This document shows, piece by piece, positions 24,225-33,435 of a stretch of 64,000 nt of DNA (its first letter is position 1; each line of letters opens with the position of its first letter). The DNA is taken from contig NZ_PYCN01000004.1 of the NCBI RefSeq assembly GCF_003062295.1, positions 310,001-374,000 of the forward strand, given 5' to 3'. Position numbers and translations under genes: made by a program. The stretch is from Bradyrhizobium algeriense. GTDB taxonomy: Bacteria; Pseudomonadota; Alphaproteobacteria; Rhizobiales; Xanthobacteraceae. The notes under the pieces were generated by a model that had not been told where the DNA came from, made no database searches, and saw only the letters and a program-made list of their open reading frames with translations.

Positions 24225-25445
24225 ATGGAGCAAATCAATATTGGCGAGCATTCGCGCGCAGCGCACTTCGGGCACCGGAAGCTGACGCCCAGGGCCTGCG
24301 TCGTCGACAGCAAAAAGCACCTGCGATTGTTCCTTTCCGACGCTCTTGAGGATCTCGGCTTCGTGACCTGCGAATGCGGTCAGGCCGGCGATATGGCGGG
24401 CGTATTGCAGGCGGAGCAGCCGGACCTGATCGTGCTCAGCGTATGCGTCGACGGGATCAATGTCGGCGAAATCCTCGAGGCAATCGTCCGCAAGAATTTC
24501 GGCGGCAAGGTCCTCGTCATCGGTCAACCCGACTCGATTATGGTAAAGGCCGTCCGGCAAATTGGCGACGAATACGGCATCGCCATGCTGCCCTCGCTGC
24601 AGACGCCGTTCGGCGCGGCAAGCCTGCGCGCCAGCGTCGCGGCGCTGCTGCCGGCGGAGCCGGCGCCAAGCCCCGCCGTCGACGTCGCCGAGGCCTTGAA
24701 GGCCGGCTGGCTCGAATTGTGGTACCAGCAGAAGATCAACACCCGCACGCTGGTACCCAGCGGAGCCGAGGCGCTGGTGCGGATGCGGCATCCCGCCTGG
24801 GGCGTGGTCCCGCCGGCCTATTTCATTCCCGACGACAAGGATCCGCATTTTCGCAGCCTGTCCGAATTCGTGGTCGGCCGCGCCATCGAGGACTGGCGCT
24901 ATCTGCTGGAGAGCCAGGGTCCGGTCGACCTTTCGATCAACCTGCCGGTATCGTTCTTCGGCAATGCCGCGGCGGTGCGCGATCTGGGCCGCGCCATGCC
25001 CGCCCACCCGGCATTCGCTGGACTTTTAATCGAAATCAACAGCAGCGAGGTGATCGATCAGCCGGATCTGGCGGTGGACGCCGCAAGACGTCTGCGCCTG
25101 CACAATATAGCGATCGCCATCGACAATGTCGGCGCGGAATGGCCTTCCCTCCTGGAACTCCGGAGCTTCCCGTTCGTCGAGCTGAAGGTCGACCAGCAAT
25201 ACATCAACGGCTGCGCGGACGACCGGCTGAAGCAGACGGTATGCCGGCGCATTATCGAACTGGCCCGGGACAACGGCGCCCGCGCCATCGCCCAGGGCAT
25301 CGAGACCCGCGCCGATTTCCTCGCCGCTCACGACATGGGGTTCGATCTGGTCCAGGGCTACCTGTTCGGCAAGCCGGTGGCGGTGCGGAAATTTGCCCGG
25401 TCGTCACGCCCCCAACTCGCAGCCAGTTCCGACAAGACGCAATGA
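24225..25445 (+). CDS. Receiver-like plus EAL-domain protein, both degenerate
   Basis: 406 residues. Residues about 20-140 have the receiver fold, but the phospho-acceptor Asp is missing (PDLIVLSVCVDG has Ser there). Residues about 160-395 are an EAL domain with GAEALVRMRHP, the NLPVSFF and EINSSEV strands, LKVDQQYI and IAQGIETRADFLAAHDMG. The metal-binding DDFG loop reads IDNVGAEW, so the second Asp is Asn and Phe is lost; c-di-GMP hydrolysis is doubtful and a binding or scaffold role is likelier. GGAGGG before the ATG at 24225 decides the start. It converges with the next gene. Confidence 0.82.
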   Translation: MEQINIGEHSRAAHFGHRKLTPRACVVDSKKHLRLFLSDALEDLGFVTCECGQAGDMAGVLQAEQPDLIVLSVCVDGINVGEILEAIVRKNFGGKVLVIGQPDSIMVKAVRQIGDEYGIAMLPSLQTPFGAASLRASVAALLPAEPAPSPAVDVAEALKAGWLELWYQQKINTRTLVPSGAEALVRMRHPAWGVVPPAYFIPDDKDPHFRSLSEFVVGRAIEDWRYLLESQGPVDLSINLPVSFFGNAAAVRDLGRAMPAHPAFAGLLIEINSSEVIDQPDLAVDAARRLRLHNIAIAIDNVGAEWPSLLELRSFPFVELKVDQQYINGCADDRLKQTVCRRIIELARDNGARAIAQGIETRADFLAAHDMGFDLVQGYLFGKPVAVRKFARSSRPQLAASSDKTQ

Positions 25446-25452
25446 GCGTGCC

Positions 25453-25932
25453 TCAATCGAACTTCATGTCGATGCATTTGGAGATGTCGGAGCCGAGGCC
25501 GGACGAGATGATGATGCAACCACGCACCTTCAGCGTATTGTTGTCGCTGGCCCATACCGCATAGCCGCCGGGACCGAAGAACGAATTTGTGTTCGGCGGC
25601 TCGGTTTCGGTGGCATCGAACGAATAGCTCGAATCGGCATCGAAGATGCGGGGCTTCTTGGCGCAGCTTCCGTCGGCCTGGACGTTGATGACTTCCTTGT
25701 TGTCCCGCGTCAGCGCCAGCGAAACCTGGCAGCGGAAATATTCCGTCGTCTTGGTGTTGAACACGTAAGCATAGGATTTGCAGGTCGAGGTGTTGAGCTT
25801 GCCCGCGCTCAATCCCCGGCTGCAGGCGATCCGCTGGTTGTTGGAGAGCTTGAAATTGTCGGCCTCTGCCGCTTGAGCCAGCGTCATGAACGACAACGCA
25901 ACACCAAGACCGATCTTCATGACGTGTTTCAT
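25453..25932 (-). CDS. Exported protein of unknown function
   Basis: 159 residues. A signal peptide (MKIGLGVALSFMTLAQAAEA) is followed by a mature domain with about six cysteines (IACSRGL, TSTCKSY, FRCQV, GSCAKK, GCIII, KCIDM), probably disulfide-bonded in the periplasm. AGGGATGG before the ATG at 25932 favours that start over an ATG four codons later. No family recognised. Confidence 0.7.
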   Translation of the reverse strand: MKHVMKIGLGVALSFMTLAQAAEADNFKLSNNQRIACSRGLSAGKLNTSTCKSYAYVFNTKTTEYFRCQVSLALTRDNKEVINVQADGSCAKKPRIFDADSSYSFDATETEPPNTNSFFGPGGYAVWASDNNTLKVRGCIIISSGLGSDISKCIDMKFD

Positions 25933-26130
25933 CTGACCATCCCTAAGACGTTTTTCGCAATGCATGCTTGTAGCTGGAAAGGCGAACATAGTCGCGAAGT
26001 CGAACGCGGGAAATCACAAAGTCTCAAGGAAGGTGTGATGCGTCGAAGGTGCCAATTGACGGCACAATGCCGTTCGTGATTTGTTCAAAACGTGGGGCAC
26101 GAGGCCGAATGGCTGTGGGGAGGATGGATG

Positions 26131-26436
26131 ATGACGAGCATTTCAACGAAGACGGTTTTGACGGTGGCCGTCCTGGCGGGGTTCTCGACCTGCGCATTTG
26201 CGCAAGCCGCCGCGCCGACACCCTGGGAGCTTAAGTCTGACATGGGCTATGCCTACGGCAAGGACGGCAAGACGCTCTCCTACAAGATGGGCACCAACAA
26301 TGCCGGCACGCTGCTGAAAGGCGCCAAGAAGGTGCCGAAGGGGACGTTGTTCTTCATCGGGCAGAACGGACAGCTCTATATGCGCTCCGGGCCCTATCTG
26401 GAGGGCGACGGCAAGTTTATGTTCGGGTCGGATTGA
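26131..26436 (+). CDS. Small exported protein of unknown function
   Basis: 101 residues. A signal peptide (STKTVLTVAVLAGFSTCAFA-QA) precedes a short mature part with repeated Gly/Lys/Tyr (MGYAYGKDGKTLSYKMG, GTLFFIGQNGQLYMRSG), predicted to be beta-rich. GGGGAGGATGG precedes two adjacent ATG codons (26128 and 26131); the second has the better spacing. No family assigned. A palindromic repeat begins 15 bases after the stop. Confidence 0.7.
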   Translation: MTSISTKTVLTVAVLAGFSTCAFAQAAAPTPWELKSDMGYAYGKDGKTLSYKMGTNNAGTLLKGAKKVPKGTLFFIGQNGQLYMRSGPYLEGDGKFMFGSD

Positions 26437-26450
26437 GGCGTCTTCTACCT

Positions 26451-26569
26451 CCTTCTCCCCTTGTGGGAGAAGGTGGCGCGAAGCGCCGGATGAGGGGTTC
26501 TATCCGCGGAGAGAGACCCCTCAACCGTCTTCGCTTCGCGAAGCCACCTTCTCCCACAAGGGGAGAAGG
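26451..26569. repeat. CTTCTCCCCTTGTGGGAGAAG-type inverted repeat
   Basis: The ends (CCTTCTCCCCTTGTGGGAGA... and its inverted copy ending GGGGAGAAGG) match over about 30 bases, including GAAGGTGGC / GCCACCTTC and a GCGCGAAGCGC-type inner hairpin. It sits between two convergent genes, where it could act as a bidirectional terminator. A relative with the same outer ends lies at 27851-27938. Confidence 0.75.
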
Positions 26570-26580
26570 GAACAGGCAAC

Positions 26581-27780
26581 CTAAAACGCTGCCGCCAATT
26601 CCTTCGCGCCGGGCTTGCCGGAGTTGAAATCCATGCGCTCGTCGGTGACCGCGAGCAATTTCGCCACCGTGTTGTGGCGGATCGCGACAGGGTTGCGTTC
26701 GTAACCGCCGCGCTGGAAGAAATTCGAGGTCGGCACCCGTTCGCGCATCGCCTGCGGCATGGTCACCATGTCGAGGCCGGTGCCGTCGCCGGTCAGGTTC
26801 ATCATTTCGAGTTCGGCGGCCGAGAGCGGGCGATTGTAGCCCTTGGCACGTGCGAAGATCACCGATGTCAGCAGCTTGTGGGTCTGCAGCATCGGCCCGA
26901 CGTCGATATCGAGCACCATGGCGTGCACGGCCCAGCCTTGTGGCGTATTGGCGAGCTTCTCATGCTCGGACCACGTGTCCGGCACGGTGCGCGTGAACGC
27001 CACCATCTTTTTTAGCACGGCAAGCTTGTGATCCATTGCCTTGCGCGACGCGCCCGACAGCGTCGCGGCCCTTGCCGTCAACTCCTTGATTAATTCGTGG
27101 CCCTGTTCGGCCAATAATTCGACGCTGTTGGTGGTGAGCAACTGGTTGTAGCCGATCGCGGTCGAGATCGCGCGGGAGCCTGGCTTCGAGGGATTCAGCC
27201 CCGATTGCATGTCATAATTGCCGTTGCCGCCGGTCTCGAACGAATAGACCCGCACCGCCTGCTCGCGCGTCAGGCCGGCAGCCAGCGCGTAGCGGGCATA
27301 GGCGCGCTTGAAGTCGACTTCGGCGGCCGGTCGTTGCGGCGTGAACTGGAACTGCTCGGCGGCGGCCTTGAGAAAATCGGCGACGACGGGAATGGGCTTG
27401 CGCTCGCGCGGCGGCTTCTCTTCCTCCGGCTCCGGACTAACCGGCTGCTTCGGACCGCTGTAGACCGGCGGCTGCGTCAGCACATAATCGTCAAGCGCAA
27501 TGGCCTGGCGTTCCCGGCGCTTGGCGTTGCGGCCCTTTCGTTTCTCCGAGATCGAAGACCAATAGGCCCCCGCCTCCTCCTCGAACGCGGCGCGCGCTTC
27601 CTGATATTCTTTCAGCTTGCGGCGATATTCGGCGATCGCCTGCGGCGAGGCTCCTTGCGCCATCGCGTCTGCGGTCGAGGGAGAGAGTACGTCCGCTTCG
27701 ACCGCCATAGCAGGCGGCGCGCCCGCGAACAGCGCGAGCGCGACAAATCCGGAACCCATGCGAATCAATGGCAGGCGCAT
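26581..27780 (-). CDS. Exported protein with lysozyme-like catalytic core
   Basis: 399 residues. Signal peptide (MGSGFVALALFAGAPPAMA), then a charged coiled-coil region (about 45-95, REYRRKLKEYQEARAAFEEE-like), a Pro/Glu/Lys linker (about 105-135) and a C-terminal domain. That domain has VYSFETGGNGNYDM followed by RAISTAIGYNQLL, the Glu plus S-x-AIGxxQ layout of soluble lytic transglycosylase/muramidase folds. It may cut peptidoglycan in the periplasm. The family cannot be named with certainty. GAGG precedes the ATG at 27780. Confidence 0.6.
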   Translation of the reverse strand: MRLPLIRMGSGFVALALFAGAPPAMAVEADVLSPSTADAMAQGASPQAIAEYRRKLKEYQEARAAFEEEAGAYWSSISEKRKGRNAKRRERQAIALDDYVLTQPPVYSGPKQPVSPEPEEEKPPRERKPIPVVADFLKAAAEQFQFTPQRPAAEVDFKRAYARYALAAGLTREQAVRVYSFETGGNGNYDMQSGLNPSKPGSRAISTAIGYNQLLTTNSVELLAEQGHELIKELTARAATLSGASRKAMDHKLAVLKKMVAFTRTVPDTWSEHEKLANTPQGWAVHAMVLDIDVGPMLQTHKLLTSVIFARAKGYNRPLSAAELEMMNLTGDGTGLDMVTMPQAMRERVPTSNFFQRGGYERNPVAIRHNTVAKLLAVTDERMDFNSGKPGAKELAAAF

Positions 27781-27850
27781 GGCCTCGTTGTAGCAAGCGT
27801 GCCCGTGAAGTCAGCCCCGAAACGGCCCGAACTTCCGCGGCGCTCTTTCT

Positions 27851-27938
27851 TCCTTCTCCCACCTCAACTCGGGTTTACCCGAGTTGAGCATTAAATTTGG
27901 TTGAAGTCGGATACATCCGACTTCGATGGGAGAAGGGA
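27851..27938. repeat. Repeat of two hairpins within inverted ends
   Basis: Outer ends TTCCTTCTCCCA and TGGGAGAAGGGA are inverted. Inside are two perfect stem-loops: CAACTCGGG / CCCGAGTTG around 27864-27885, and GAAGTCGGAT / ATCCGACTTC around 27903-27924. The outer ends are shared with the element at 26451-26569, so the internal parts have been exchanged or evolved separately. Confidence 0.75.
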
Positions 27939-27961
27939 AGGGAAGAGTCACATCTCGCCAC

Positions 27962-28942
27962 CTACTCCTGCTCGACACCGCTGGCCTTCACGAGCAGCGA
28001 CCATTTCTTCTCATCCTTGTCGATGAAGTCGGCGTAGTCTTCCGGCGTGCCGGGCGTGATTTCGGTGCCGTCATTGACAAGCTGCTTCTTCACCTCGTCG
28101 GAGGCGAGCGCGTCGCGCAGCGCCTTGTTGAGCTTGTCGATGATCGGCCGCGCCGTACCGGCGGGCGCGACGAGGCCGTAATAGAGCGAGGCGTCGAAAC
28201 CGGACAGCCCCGCTTCGATCATCGTCGGCACGTCGGGCAGCAGGCCGGAACGGGTGATGCTGGTGACTGCGAGCGCGCGCAGCTTGCCGGCGGAGACATT
28301 GGGATGCGAGGCCGGGATCGGCGCGAACGCCATCGGAATGTGGCCGCCAAGGAGATCGGTCAGCGCCGGGCCGGTGCCCTTGTAGGGGATGTGCACCAGC
28401 TTGATGCCGGCGGCACGGGCAAAATATTCGCCGGTGATGTGGCTCGCGGTACCGGCCCCGGCCGAGCCGAAATTGACCTTGTCGGGATTGGCCTTCGCAT
28501 AGGCAACCAGTTCGGCGACGCTTTTTGCGGGGAATGACGGATGCACCACCAGCGAATTCGGCGCGTTGCCGATCAGGCCGATCGGCGCAAAATCCTTGCG
28601 CGGATCGTAGCCGGGATTCCTGTAGAGCGAGGGGCCGATCGCCAGCGTGCCGGTGTAACCCAGCAGCAGCGTGTAGCCATCGGGATCGCTTTTGGCGACC
28701 GCCTTGGTGCCGACCGTGCCGCCGGCGCCGGGACGATTGTCGACCACGACCTTCTCGCCGAGCAGTTCGCCGATCTTGTCGGCAATGGCGCGGCCGACGA
28801 TCGAGGTGCTGCCGCCGGGCGCGAATGGAATGACGAGCGTGATGGCGCGGGCGGGATAGTTTTGTGCTCGCGCTGAATCGATGGCTACGCTCTGGCCGAG
28901 CAATGCGGCGACGACACAAAAGCTCTTGATCCACGTGGACAT
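27962..28942 (-). CDS. Bug-family (TTT) periplasmic binding protein
   Basis: 326 residues. Signal peptide (SFCVVAALLGQSVAIDSARA), then the Bug fold: ITLVIPFAPGGSTSIVGRAIA, VVDNRPGAGGTVGTKAVA, FGSAGAGTASHITGEYF and LLGGHIPMAFAPI. These bind small carboxylates for tripartite tricarboxylate transporters. No TctA/TctB permease is adjacent, so it is an orphan, as most Bug genes are in this group. The ATG at 28942 begins the signal peptide. A repeat lies just after its stop. Confidence 0.9.
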   Translation of the reverse strand: MSTWIKSFCVVAALLGQSVAIDSARAQNYPARAITLVIPFAPGGSTSIVGRAIADKIGELLGEKVVVDNRPGAGGTVGTKAVAKSDPDGYTLLLGYTGTLAIGPSLYRNPGYDPRKDFAPIGLIGNAPNSLVVHPSFPAKSVAELVAYAKANPDKVNFGSAGAGTASHITGEYFARAAGIKLVHIPYKGTGPALTDLLGGHIPMAFAPIPASHPNVSAGKLRALAVTSITRSGLLPDVPTMIEAGLSGFDASLYYGLVAPAGTARPIIDKLNKALRDALASDEVKKQLVNDGTEITPGTPEDYADFIDKDEKKWSLLVKASGVEQE

Positions 28943-29087
28943 GATGAGCGCGCTCCCGGGACTGTTCTTGTTATTGGCGCGGCCATCGTTGCTGAAACAA
29001 CCGGCATTCGCAAGCTGACTTCCGAATGAGGTGCTTACATCGTCATTGCGGCCATCGCGTCTCACATCGTGAGATGGATGCGCAGTC

Positions 29088-29717
29088 CTACCTCCACGCG
29101 AACACCGGCTGTTCCAGTTCCGCGACGCGGGTGCTTCTTCCCGCCAGCACTTCGGCGAATTGATAGATCAGCGCCGCCGTCGGCGCGTGGATGTGCTGAC
29201 CGGCATGGCGGAAGCGGATCACGCGCCGCGTGCTTTCGGGGATCGTGGTGAAGCTGAAGGCGTCGTTGCGTTCGATATCGGCGAGGGCTACGCGATGCAC
29301 CGAGGCGACCTCCGCGGGGTTGGGCACGAGATCTGCGCTGGTGCTCACCCAGACCACCACAGGCGTAATGAGATAGCCTGACCGCGTCGGGTAATCGTCG
29401 AGCAGGCCGAGCACATCGCCCTCGCCGAGGCCAACGCCGAGTTCCTCGTGAAGTTCACGCAGCGCGGCCTGCGCCTGCGTCTCGCCGTGGTCACAGCGTC
29501 CGCCCGGCAGCGCCCATTGCGCGGCGTGTGAACGCAGGGTCGCGGCACGGCGGGTCAGCAGAAACGTCGCCCCGCCGCCGGTATCGGCTTCCGTCAGCGC
29601 AATCGCCACCGCGGCGCGTTTCAGCCCGGATACCCCCTCGCCGGACGGTACCCGTGCAAATGCCGCGCAAAGCTCTGCGATATTCCGCCGGGTGGTATCG
29701 TCAAATGACCGGGCCAT
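29088..29717 (-). CDS. NUDIX hydrolase, CoA pyrophosphatase-like
   Basis: 209 residues, cytoplasmic. The complete Nudix box is [12 protein letters not shown] followed by [12 protein letters not shown] (GX5EX7REUXEEXGU), at about residues 68-92. After it come [21 protein letters not shown] and a conserved [10 protein letters not shown] segment, the arrangement of CoA-diphosphatase-like proteins. It would hydrolyse a nucleoside diphosphate linked to another group, possibly CoA. The ATG at 29717 is divergent from the thioesterase gene at 29797. Confidence 0.82.
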   Translation of the reverse strand: MARSFDDTTRRNIAELCAAFARVPSGEGVSGLKRAAVAIALTEADTGGGATFLLTRRAATLRSHAAQWALPGGRCDHGETQAQAALRELHEELGVGLGEGDVLGLLDDYPTRSGYLITPVVVWVSTSADLVPNPAEVASVHRVALADIERNDAFSFTTIPESTRRVIRFRHAGQHIHAPTAALIYQFAEVLAGRSTRVAELEQPVFAWR

Positions 29718-29796
29718 CCCGCTTGACTACAACACAAGCGCATCAGATGAAATGACCCGGACCGCATGACAACCCGCAGGGAATGGACACCACGAC

Positions 29797-30222
29797 ATGA
29801 CAACCAAGGCCGCGGACAAACTCAAATCCGACGGCTGGAAGATCGTCGAAACCTCAGGATTCCTGCACCTGATCGGCCCGCTATGGCAGCGCGTGATCGA
29901 CGGCACGCACGAATACGCACTTGCTACCGAGGACAAGCATCACAACCGCCGCGGCCTGGTGCAGGGCGGCGTGATCATGACTTTCGCCGACCGCACCTGC
30001 GGCATGACCGCCCGCTTCGTCTCGGGCAAGCCGACGCTGGCAACCGTGCAGCTCGATACGCACTTCGTCGAAGCCGGCAAGATCGGCGAGGTTTTGGTGT
30101 CGAAGCCGCATGTGGTGCGCTCGACCCGCAGTCTCATTTTCATCACGACAGAGGTGACCGTCGACAAACGCTGTATCGCGATGGCGAGCGGCGTGTTCAA
30201 GATATTGAAGAGTGAGAGCTAG
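29797..30222 (+). CDS. PaaI-type hotdog thioesterase
   Basis: 141 residues, single hotdog domain. RGLVQGGVIMTFADRTCGMTA is the central helix with the catalytic-type acidic residue, followed by VQLDTHFVEAGKIGEVL and RSLIFITTEVTVDKR. It hydrolyses an acyl-CoA in the cytoplasm; acyl preference cannot be told. The ATG has only weak GGGA upstream. A repeat follows its stop directly. Confidence 0.85.
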   Translation: MTTKAADKLKSDGWKIVETSGFLHLIGPLWQRVIDGTHEYALATEDKHHNRRGLVQGGVIMTFADRTCGMTARFVSGKPTLATVQLDTHFVEAGKIGEVLVSKPHVVRSTRSLIFITTEVTVDKRCIAMASGVFKILKSES

Positions 30223-30226
30223 GATC

Positions 30227-30332
30227 CGTCATTCCGGGGCGATGCGTAGCATCGAACCCGGAATCTCGAGATTCCCCGGTGTGCAATTGCACACCTGAGG
30301 TCTGGTGCTAACGCACCATCCCGGAATGACGG
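30227..30332. repeat. CCGTCATTCCGGG-type repeat with inner palindrome
   Basis: Ends CCGTCATTCCGGG and CCCGGAATGACGG are inverted. The interior holds a perfect 18-bp palindrome GGTGTGCAATTGCACACC (30278-30295) and a GGTGCTAACGCACC hairpin. The same GTGCAATTGCAC core and CCCGGAATGAC end occur at 50836-50938. Confidence 0.78.
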
Positions 30333-30354
30333 CGTATCTGGAGGAGACCCACCG

Positions 30355-31377
30355 ATGCAATACCGCCAGCTTGGCCGCAGCGGCCTGAAGATTTCGCCGA
30401 TCTGTCTGGGCACCATGATGTTCGGCGGCCCCACCGACGAGGCGACGTCGTCGCGCATCGTCGCAAAGGCGCGCGAGGCCGGCATCAACTTCATCGATTC
30501 TGCCGACGCCTATAATGGCGGCCAGTCCGAGCAGGTGGTCGGCCGCGCCATCTCCAACAACAGGCACAACTGGATTCTGGCGACAAAGCTCGCCAACCAG
30601 ATCGGCGACGATCCCAATCGCGGCGGGCTGTCGCGGCGCTGGGTGCTGCAGGCGGCGGAAGAAAGCCTGAAACGGCTCGGCACTGATTTCATCGACATCT
30701 ACTATTTGCACAAGGAGGACCACGCGACGCCGCTGGAGGAGACGGTGCGCGCCATCGGCGACCTGATGCGCCAAGGCAAGATCCGCTATTTCGGCGTGTC
30801 GAACTACCGTGCCTGGCGCGTCGCCGAGATCTGCAACATCTGCGACAACAACGGCATCGACCGCCCGATCGTCAGCCAGCCCTATTACAACGCCATGAAC
30901 CGCATGCCGGAGGTCGAGCATTTTCCGGCCTGCGGCTATTACGGCCTCGGCATCGTGCCCTATAGCCCGCTGGCGCGCGGCGTGCTGACCGGCAAGTACA
31001 GACCGGATGCTGCGCCCGACAAGGACACCCGTGCGGGGCGCGCCGACAAGCGCATGATGCAGACCGAATGGCGACCGGAATCGCTGCAGCTCGCCCAGGA
31101 GATCAAGCGGCATGCCGAGGCCCGCGGCATCACCGCCGGACAGTTCGCGGTTTCATGGGTGCTGAATTCATCGTTCGTCTCGGCTGTCATCGCAGGTCCC
31201 CGCACCGAGGAACAATGGGACGATTACCTGAAGGCGCTCGACTATCGCTTCACGGCCGAGGACGAGGCGCTGATCGACCGCCTGGTGGTGAGCGGCCATC
31301 CCTCGACGCCGGGGTTCAACGACCCGGCCTATCCAATCGAGGGACGGCGGGCACGAACGGATGGCCAGGCCCGATGA
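30355..31377 (+). CDS. Aldo/keto reductase
   Basis: 340 residues, NADPH-dependent (beta/alpha)8 barrel. The catalytic tetrad is visible: Asp and Tyr in INFIDSADAYNGGQSE, Lys in ILATKLANQ and His in IYYLHKEDH. The cofactor site is IVPYSPLARGVLTGKY and VIAGPRTEEQWDD. It reduces an aldehyde or ketone, substrate unknown. GGAGGAG lies before the ATG. The closest general group is the AKR11/YajO-like type. Confidence 0.9.
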   Translation: MQYRQLGRSGLKISPICLGTMMFGGPTDEATSSRIVAKAREAGINFIDSADAYNGGQSEQVVGRAISNNRHNWILATKLANQIGDDPNRGGLSRRWVLQAAEESLKRLGTDFIDIYYLHKEDHATPLEETVRAIGDLMRQGKIRYFGVSNYRAWRVAEICNICDNNGIDRPIVSQPYYNAMNRMPEVEHFPACGYYGLGIVPYSPLARGVLTGKYRPDAAPDKDTRAGRADKRMMQTEWRPESLQLAQEIKRHAEARGITAGQFAVSWVLNSSFVSAVIAGPRTEEQWDDYLKALDYRFTAEDEALIDRLVVSGHPSTPGFNDPAYPIEGRRARTDGQAR

Positions 31378-31497
31378 GCTGACAGAATGGCCCTCTGGCG
31401 GCCTACCACCTTTCGTTGCATCAGCACTGGTATGTACGGTAACGGGATAGTAACCTCGGAGGCCGAAAACTACCCTGTTCAAGCGGAGGTCCAGGTG

Positions 31498-31743
31498 GTG
31501 GACGAGCACAGAATAGCACCACGGCGGCGGCTGTTGAAGGCGGGCAAGATTTCGTTTGGCGGCGGCGCTGCTTTCGATTGCACGATCCGCAATCTTTCCG
31601 AAACCGGCGCCGCGCTCGAGGTGATCTCCCCCGTCGGTATTCCCGAACGCTTCACGCTGGTGGTCGAAGCCGACCAACGCCATCTGCCGTGCCGCGTCGT
31701 CTGGCGGAAAGAGAAGCGGATCGGGGTTCATTTCGAAACCTGA
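31498..31743 (+). CDS. Single-domain PilZ protein
   Basis: 81 residues starting VDEHRIAPRRRLLKAG. RRRLLK is the PilZ RxxxR box and NLSETGAALEV the [D/N]xSxxG box, the two motifs that hold c-di-GMP. The GTG at 31498 is chosen because GGAGGT lies seven bases upstream, giving the usual length of this small PilZ type. A longer reading to 31387 has no such signal. It may be one output of the c-di-GMP enzymes elsewhere in the window. Confidence 0.8.
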   Translation: MDEHRIAPRRRLLKAGKISFGGGAAFDCTIRNLSETGAALEVISPVGIPERFTLVVEADQRHLPCRVVWRKEKRIGVHFET

Positions 31744-31841
31744 CCGACGCCGACGCAGCACAGGCGGACCTGCAGATCGCAGCAGGTCCGACCCGATACG
31801 TCGTGACCGGACCCGCCGCGAAATGATCGCTCCTGCAGGCG

Positions 31842-32132
31842 TCAGTGTCTGGATTCGAGGCTGACGATAACGCCGGTGGGCTCGGGCTCGTGCGGCGACA
31901 GTTTCGTCAACGTCTCATCGCTCCAATAGGCAAGGTTTACGATCATGCCGACGGGCGCTTCCGGCTGGGAAGCCTCGGTCGGTTCCAGGACGTTGAGCCC
32001 GCCGCTGTCGATGAAGAAGGTGTGATCGCCAAACATGCTGGCCAGTTGCGGAACCACCGGATGATCATCCGGGAGCGCCTGGGCTTCGAATTGCATGAGA
32101 GCGCGTTCCACCTGTGCCGAGTTCAATTTCAT
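31842..32132 (-). CDS. Small conserved hypothetical protein
   Basis: 96 residues beginning MKLNSAQVERALMQFEAQAL, acidic, with a hydrophobic centre (HTFFIDSGGLNVLEP). AAGGAG precedes the ATG at 32132 and decides the start. No signal peptide or membrane segment. Function unknown; homologues are expected in Bradyrhizobium. Confidence 0.65.
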   Translation of the reverse strand: MKLNSAQVERALMQFEAQALPDDHPVVPQLASMFGDHTFFIDSGGLNVLEPTEASQPEAPVGMIVNLAYWSDETLTKLSPHEPEPTGVIVSLESRH

Positions 32133-32459
32133 GCACGACTCCTTGACTAGCTTTGGTTGGTTTCTGGTTGGTTGGTTGAGGACCGCGCAACGGCCAAGAC
32201 CACACGCGGCTGCTCCTTGCGGAGGATCAAGCGTCAAGAGTGTCGGATCCTGATCGCTCGTCCCCACCAGCACCGCGCGCTGGTTCGCAAGTTCGCTTTC
32301 AAATCCGCCGCAGGGCGAATTGAGTTCGGAACAGTGGTGCCTCCTGGCGCCCGTTCAACCCGGCAACGAAATCAAATTCGCAATGTTCCGAACAAAGCCA
32401 AATGTTCCAGACAAAAAACAAGTGTGAAAATCTTGTGGCGGCCGCCAACCGTGGCCCGA

Positions 32460-32648
32460 CTACCTCCCGTCAGGAATGGGATGCAGCCTCGCCAGTTCGT
32501 CGAGCGGCAGATGCGCCTCCGCATCGCTCAGCGCGAAACGGACAATGACATCCTGACGCCCGACCTGCCCCCAGAGCCCATCCGATGACCATTTCTGCGG
32601 CATGGGGCCGCGCAGACCTTCGACCCAAACAAAATACCATTCCGTCAT
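32460..32648 (-). CDS. Short tryptophan-rich hypothetical protein
   Basis: 62 residues: it starts MTEWYFVWVEGLRGPMPQKW and ends DELARLHPIPDGR. A strong GGAGGAG lies before the ATG at 32648, so the gene is real despite its size; the frame remains open upstream but without a start signal. Short acidic/aromatic proteins with a YFVWVEG opening are found in rhizobia. No function known. Confidence 0.65.
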   Translation of the reverse strand: MTEWYFVWVEGLRGPMPQKWSSDGLWGQVGRQDVIVRFALSDAEAHLPLDELARLHPIPDGR

Positions 32649-32813
32649 CGATGCTCCTCCTGGCGCCTGGTCGGGAACCAGATGCGTCGTAGCCTCGTTG
32701 AGAGACATTGTCGGTCTCGAACACGATAAGGCCGATCGGCGCGTGCCGGCTGCTTTCCGGTATTCAGCGACGCCTCGGGAAGTCCGGTACACTCCTGTGA
32801 TAAGGATTTCGTC

Positions 32814-33308
32814 ATGGAAATCAGCAATTTCAAGGACATGTACCTCGCCGAACTGCAGGAACTGGTGAGTGTCGAGGACCAGCATGCGGAAGCCCTGCTG
32901 CGCATGGCGGCGGCCGCGTCGCATCCGGCGTTGAAGGATGCCCTGGTGGACCATCATGCGGAGACAATGAGGCAGAAGGAACGCCTTATCAGCATCCTTC
33001 GCAAGCATGGCGCCGACCCGACGGCGCATGTCGATCAGGCCATGCAGGCCCTCATCGGTGAAACCCGCAAGATGCTCGGCATCCTGGAGGGAGACGATCT
33101 TCGCGATGCGGGCCTGATCGCATCCGTCCAGAAACTCGAGCACTACGAGATCGCCGCATACGGCTCCGCCGCAGCACTTGCCGGCCAGCTCGACCTGCGT
33201 GACGACCAGATGCTGTTGCACGACAGCCTCCTGGAAGAGAAAGAGGCCGACGCCCTTCTCACCGATATCGCCAAGGGCGAAGTCAATCCGGACGCGCTGG
33301 CGGCGTGA
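32814..33308 (+). CDS. DUF892 ferritin-like protein (YciE/YciF type)
   Basis: 164 residues, four-helix ferritin-like bundle. The family opening FKDMYLAELQELVSVEDQ and the later LEHYEIAAYGSAAALAGQL helix carry the Glu/His positions used for a dinuclear metal in this fold. Such proteins are stress-induced in enterobacteria; role unclear. It stands alone between the 62-residue gene and a terminator at 33436. Confidence 0.88.
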   Translation: MEISNFKDMYLAELQELVSVEDQHAEALLRMAAAASHPALKDALVDHHAETMRQKERLISILRKHGADPTAHVDQAMQALIGETRKMLGILEGDDLRDAGLIASVQKLEHYEIAAYGSAAALAGQLDLRDDQMLLHDSLLEEKEADALLTDIAKGEVNPDALAA

Positions 33309-33435
33309 TTGTCGGCTAAAGCGTTTTCCAGCGAAGTGGAGGCCGGTTCGCGTCAAGAAAACGCGTCAAACCAGGAATCCAGAGCCTGCAACACTGCGAT
33401 CCATGTAGCCTGAGCGTTCTGACAGAACCGCACAG

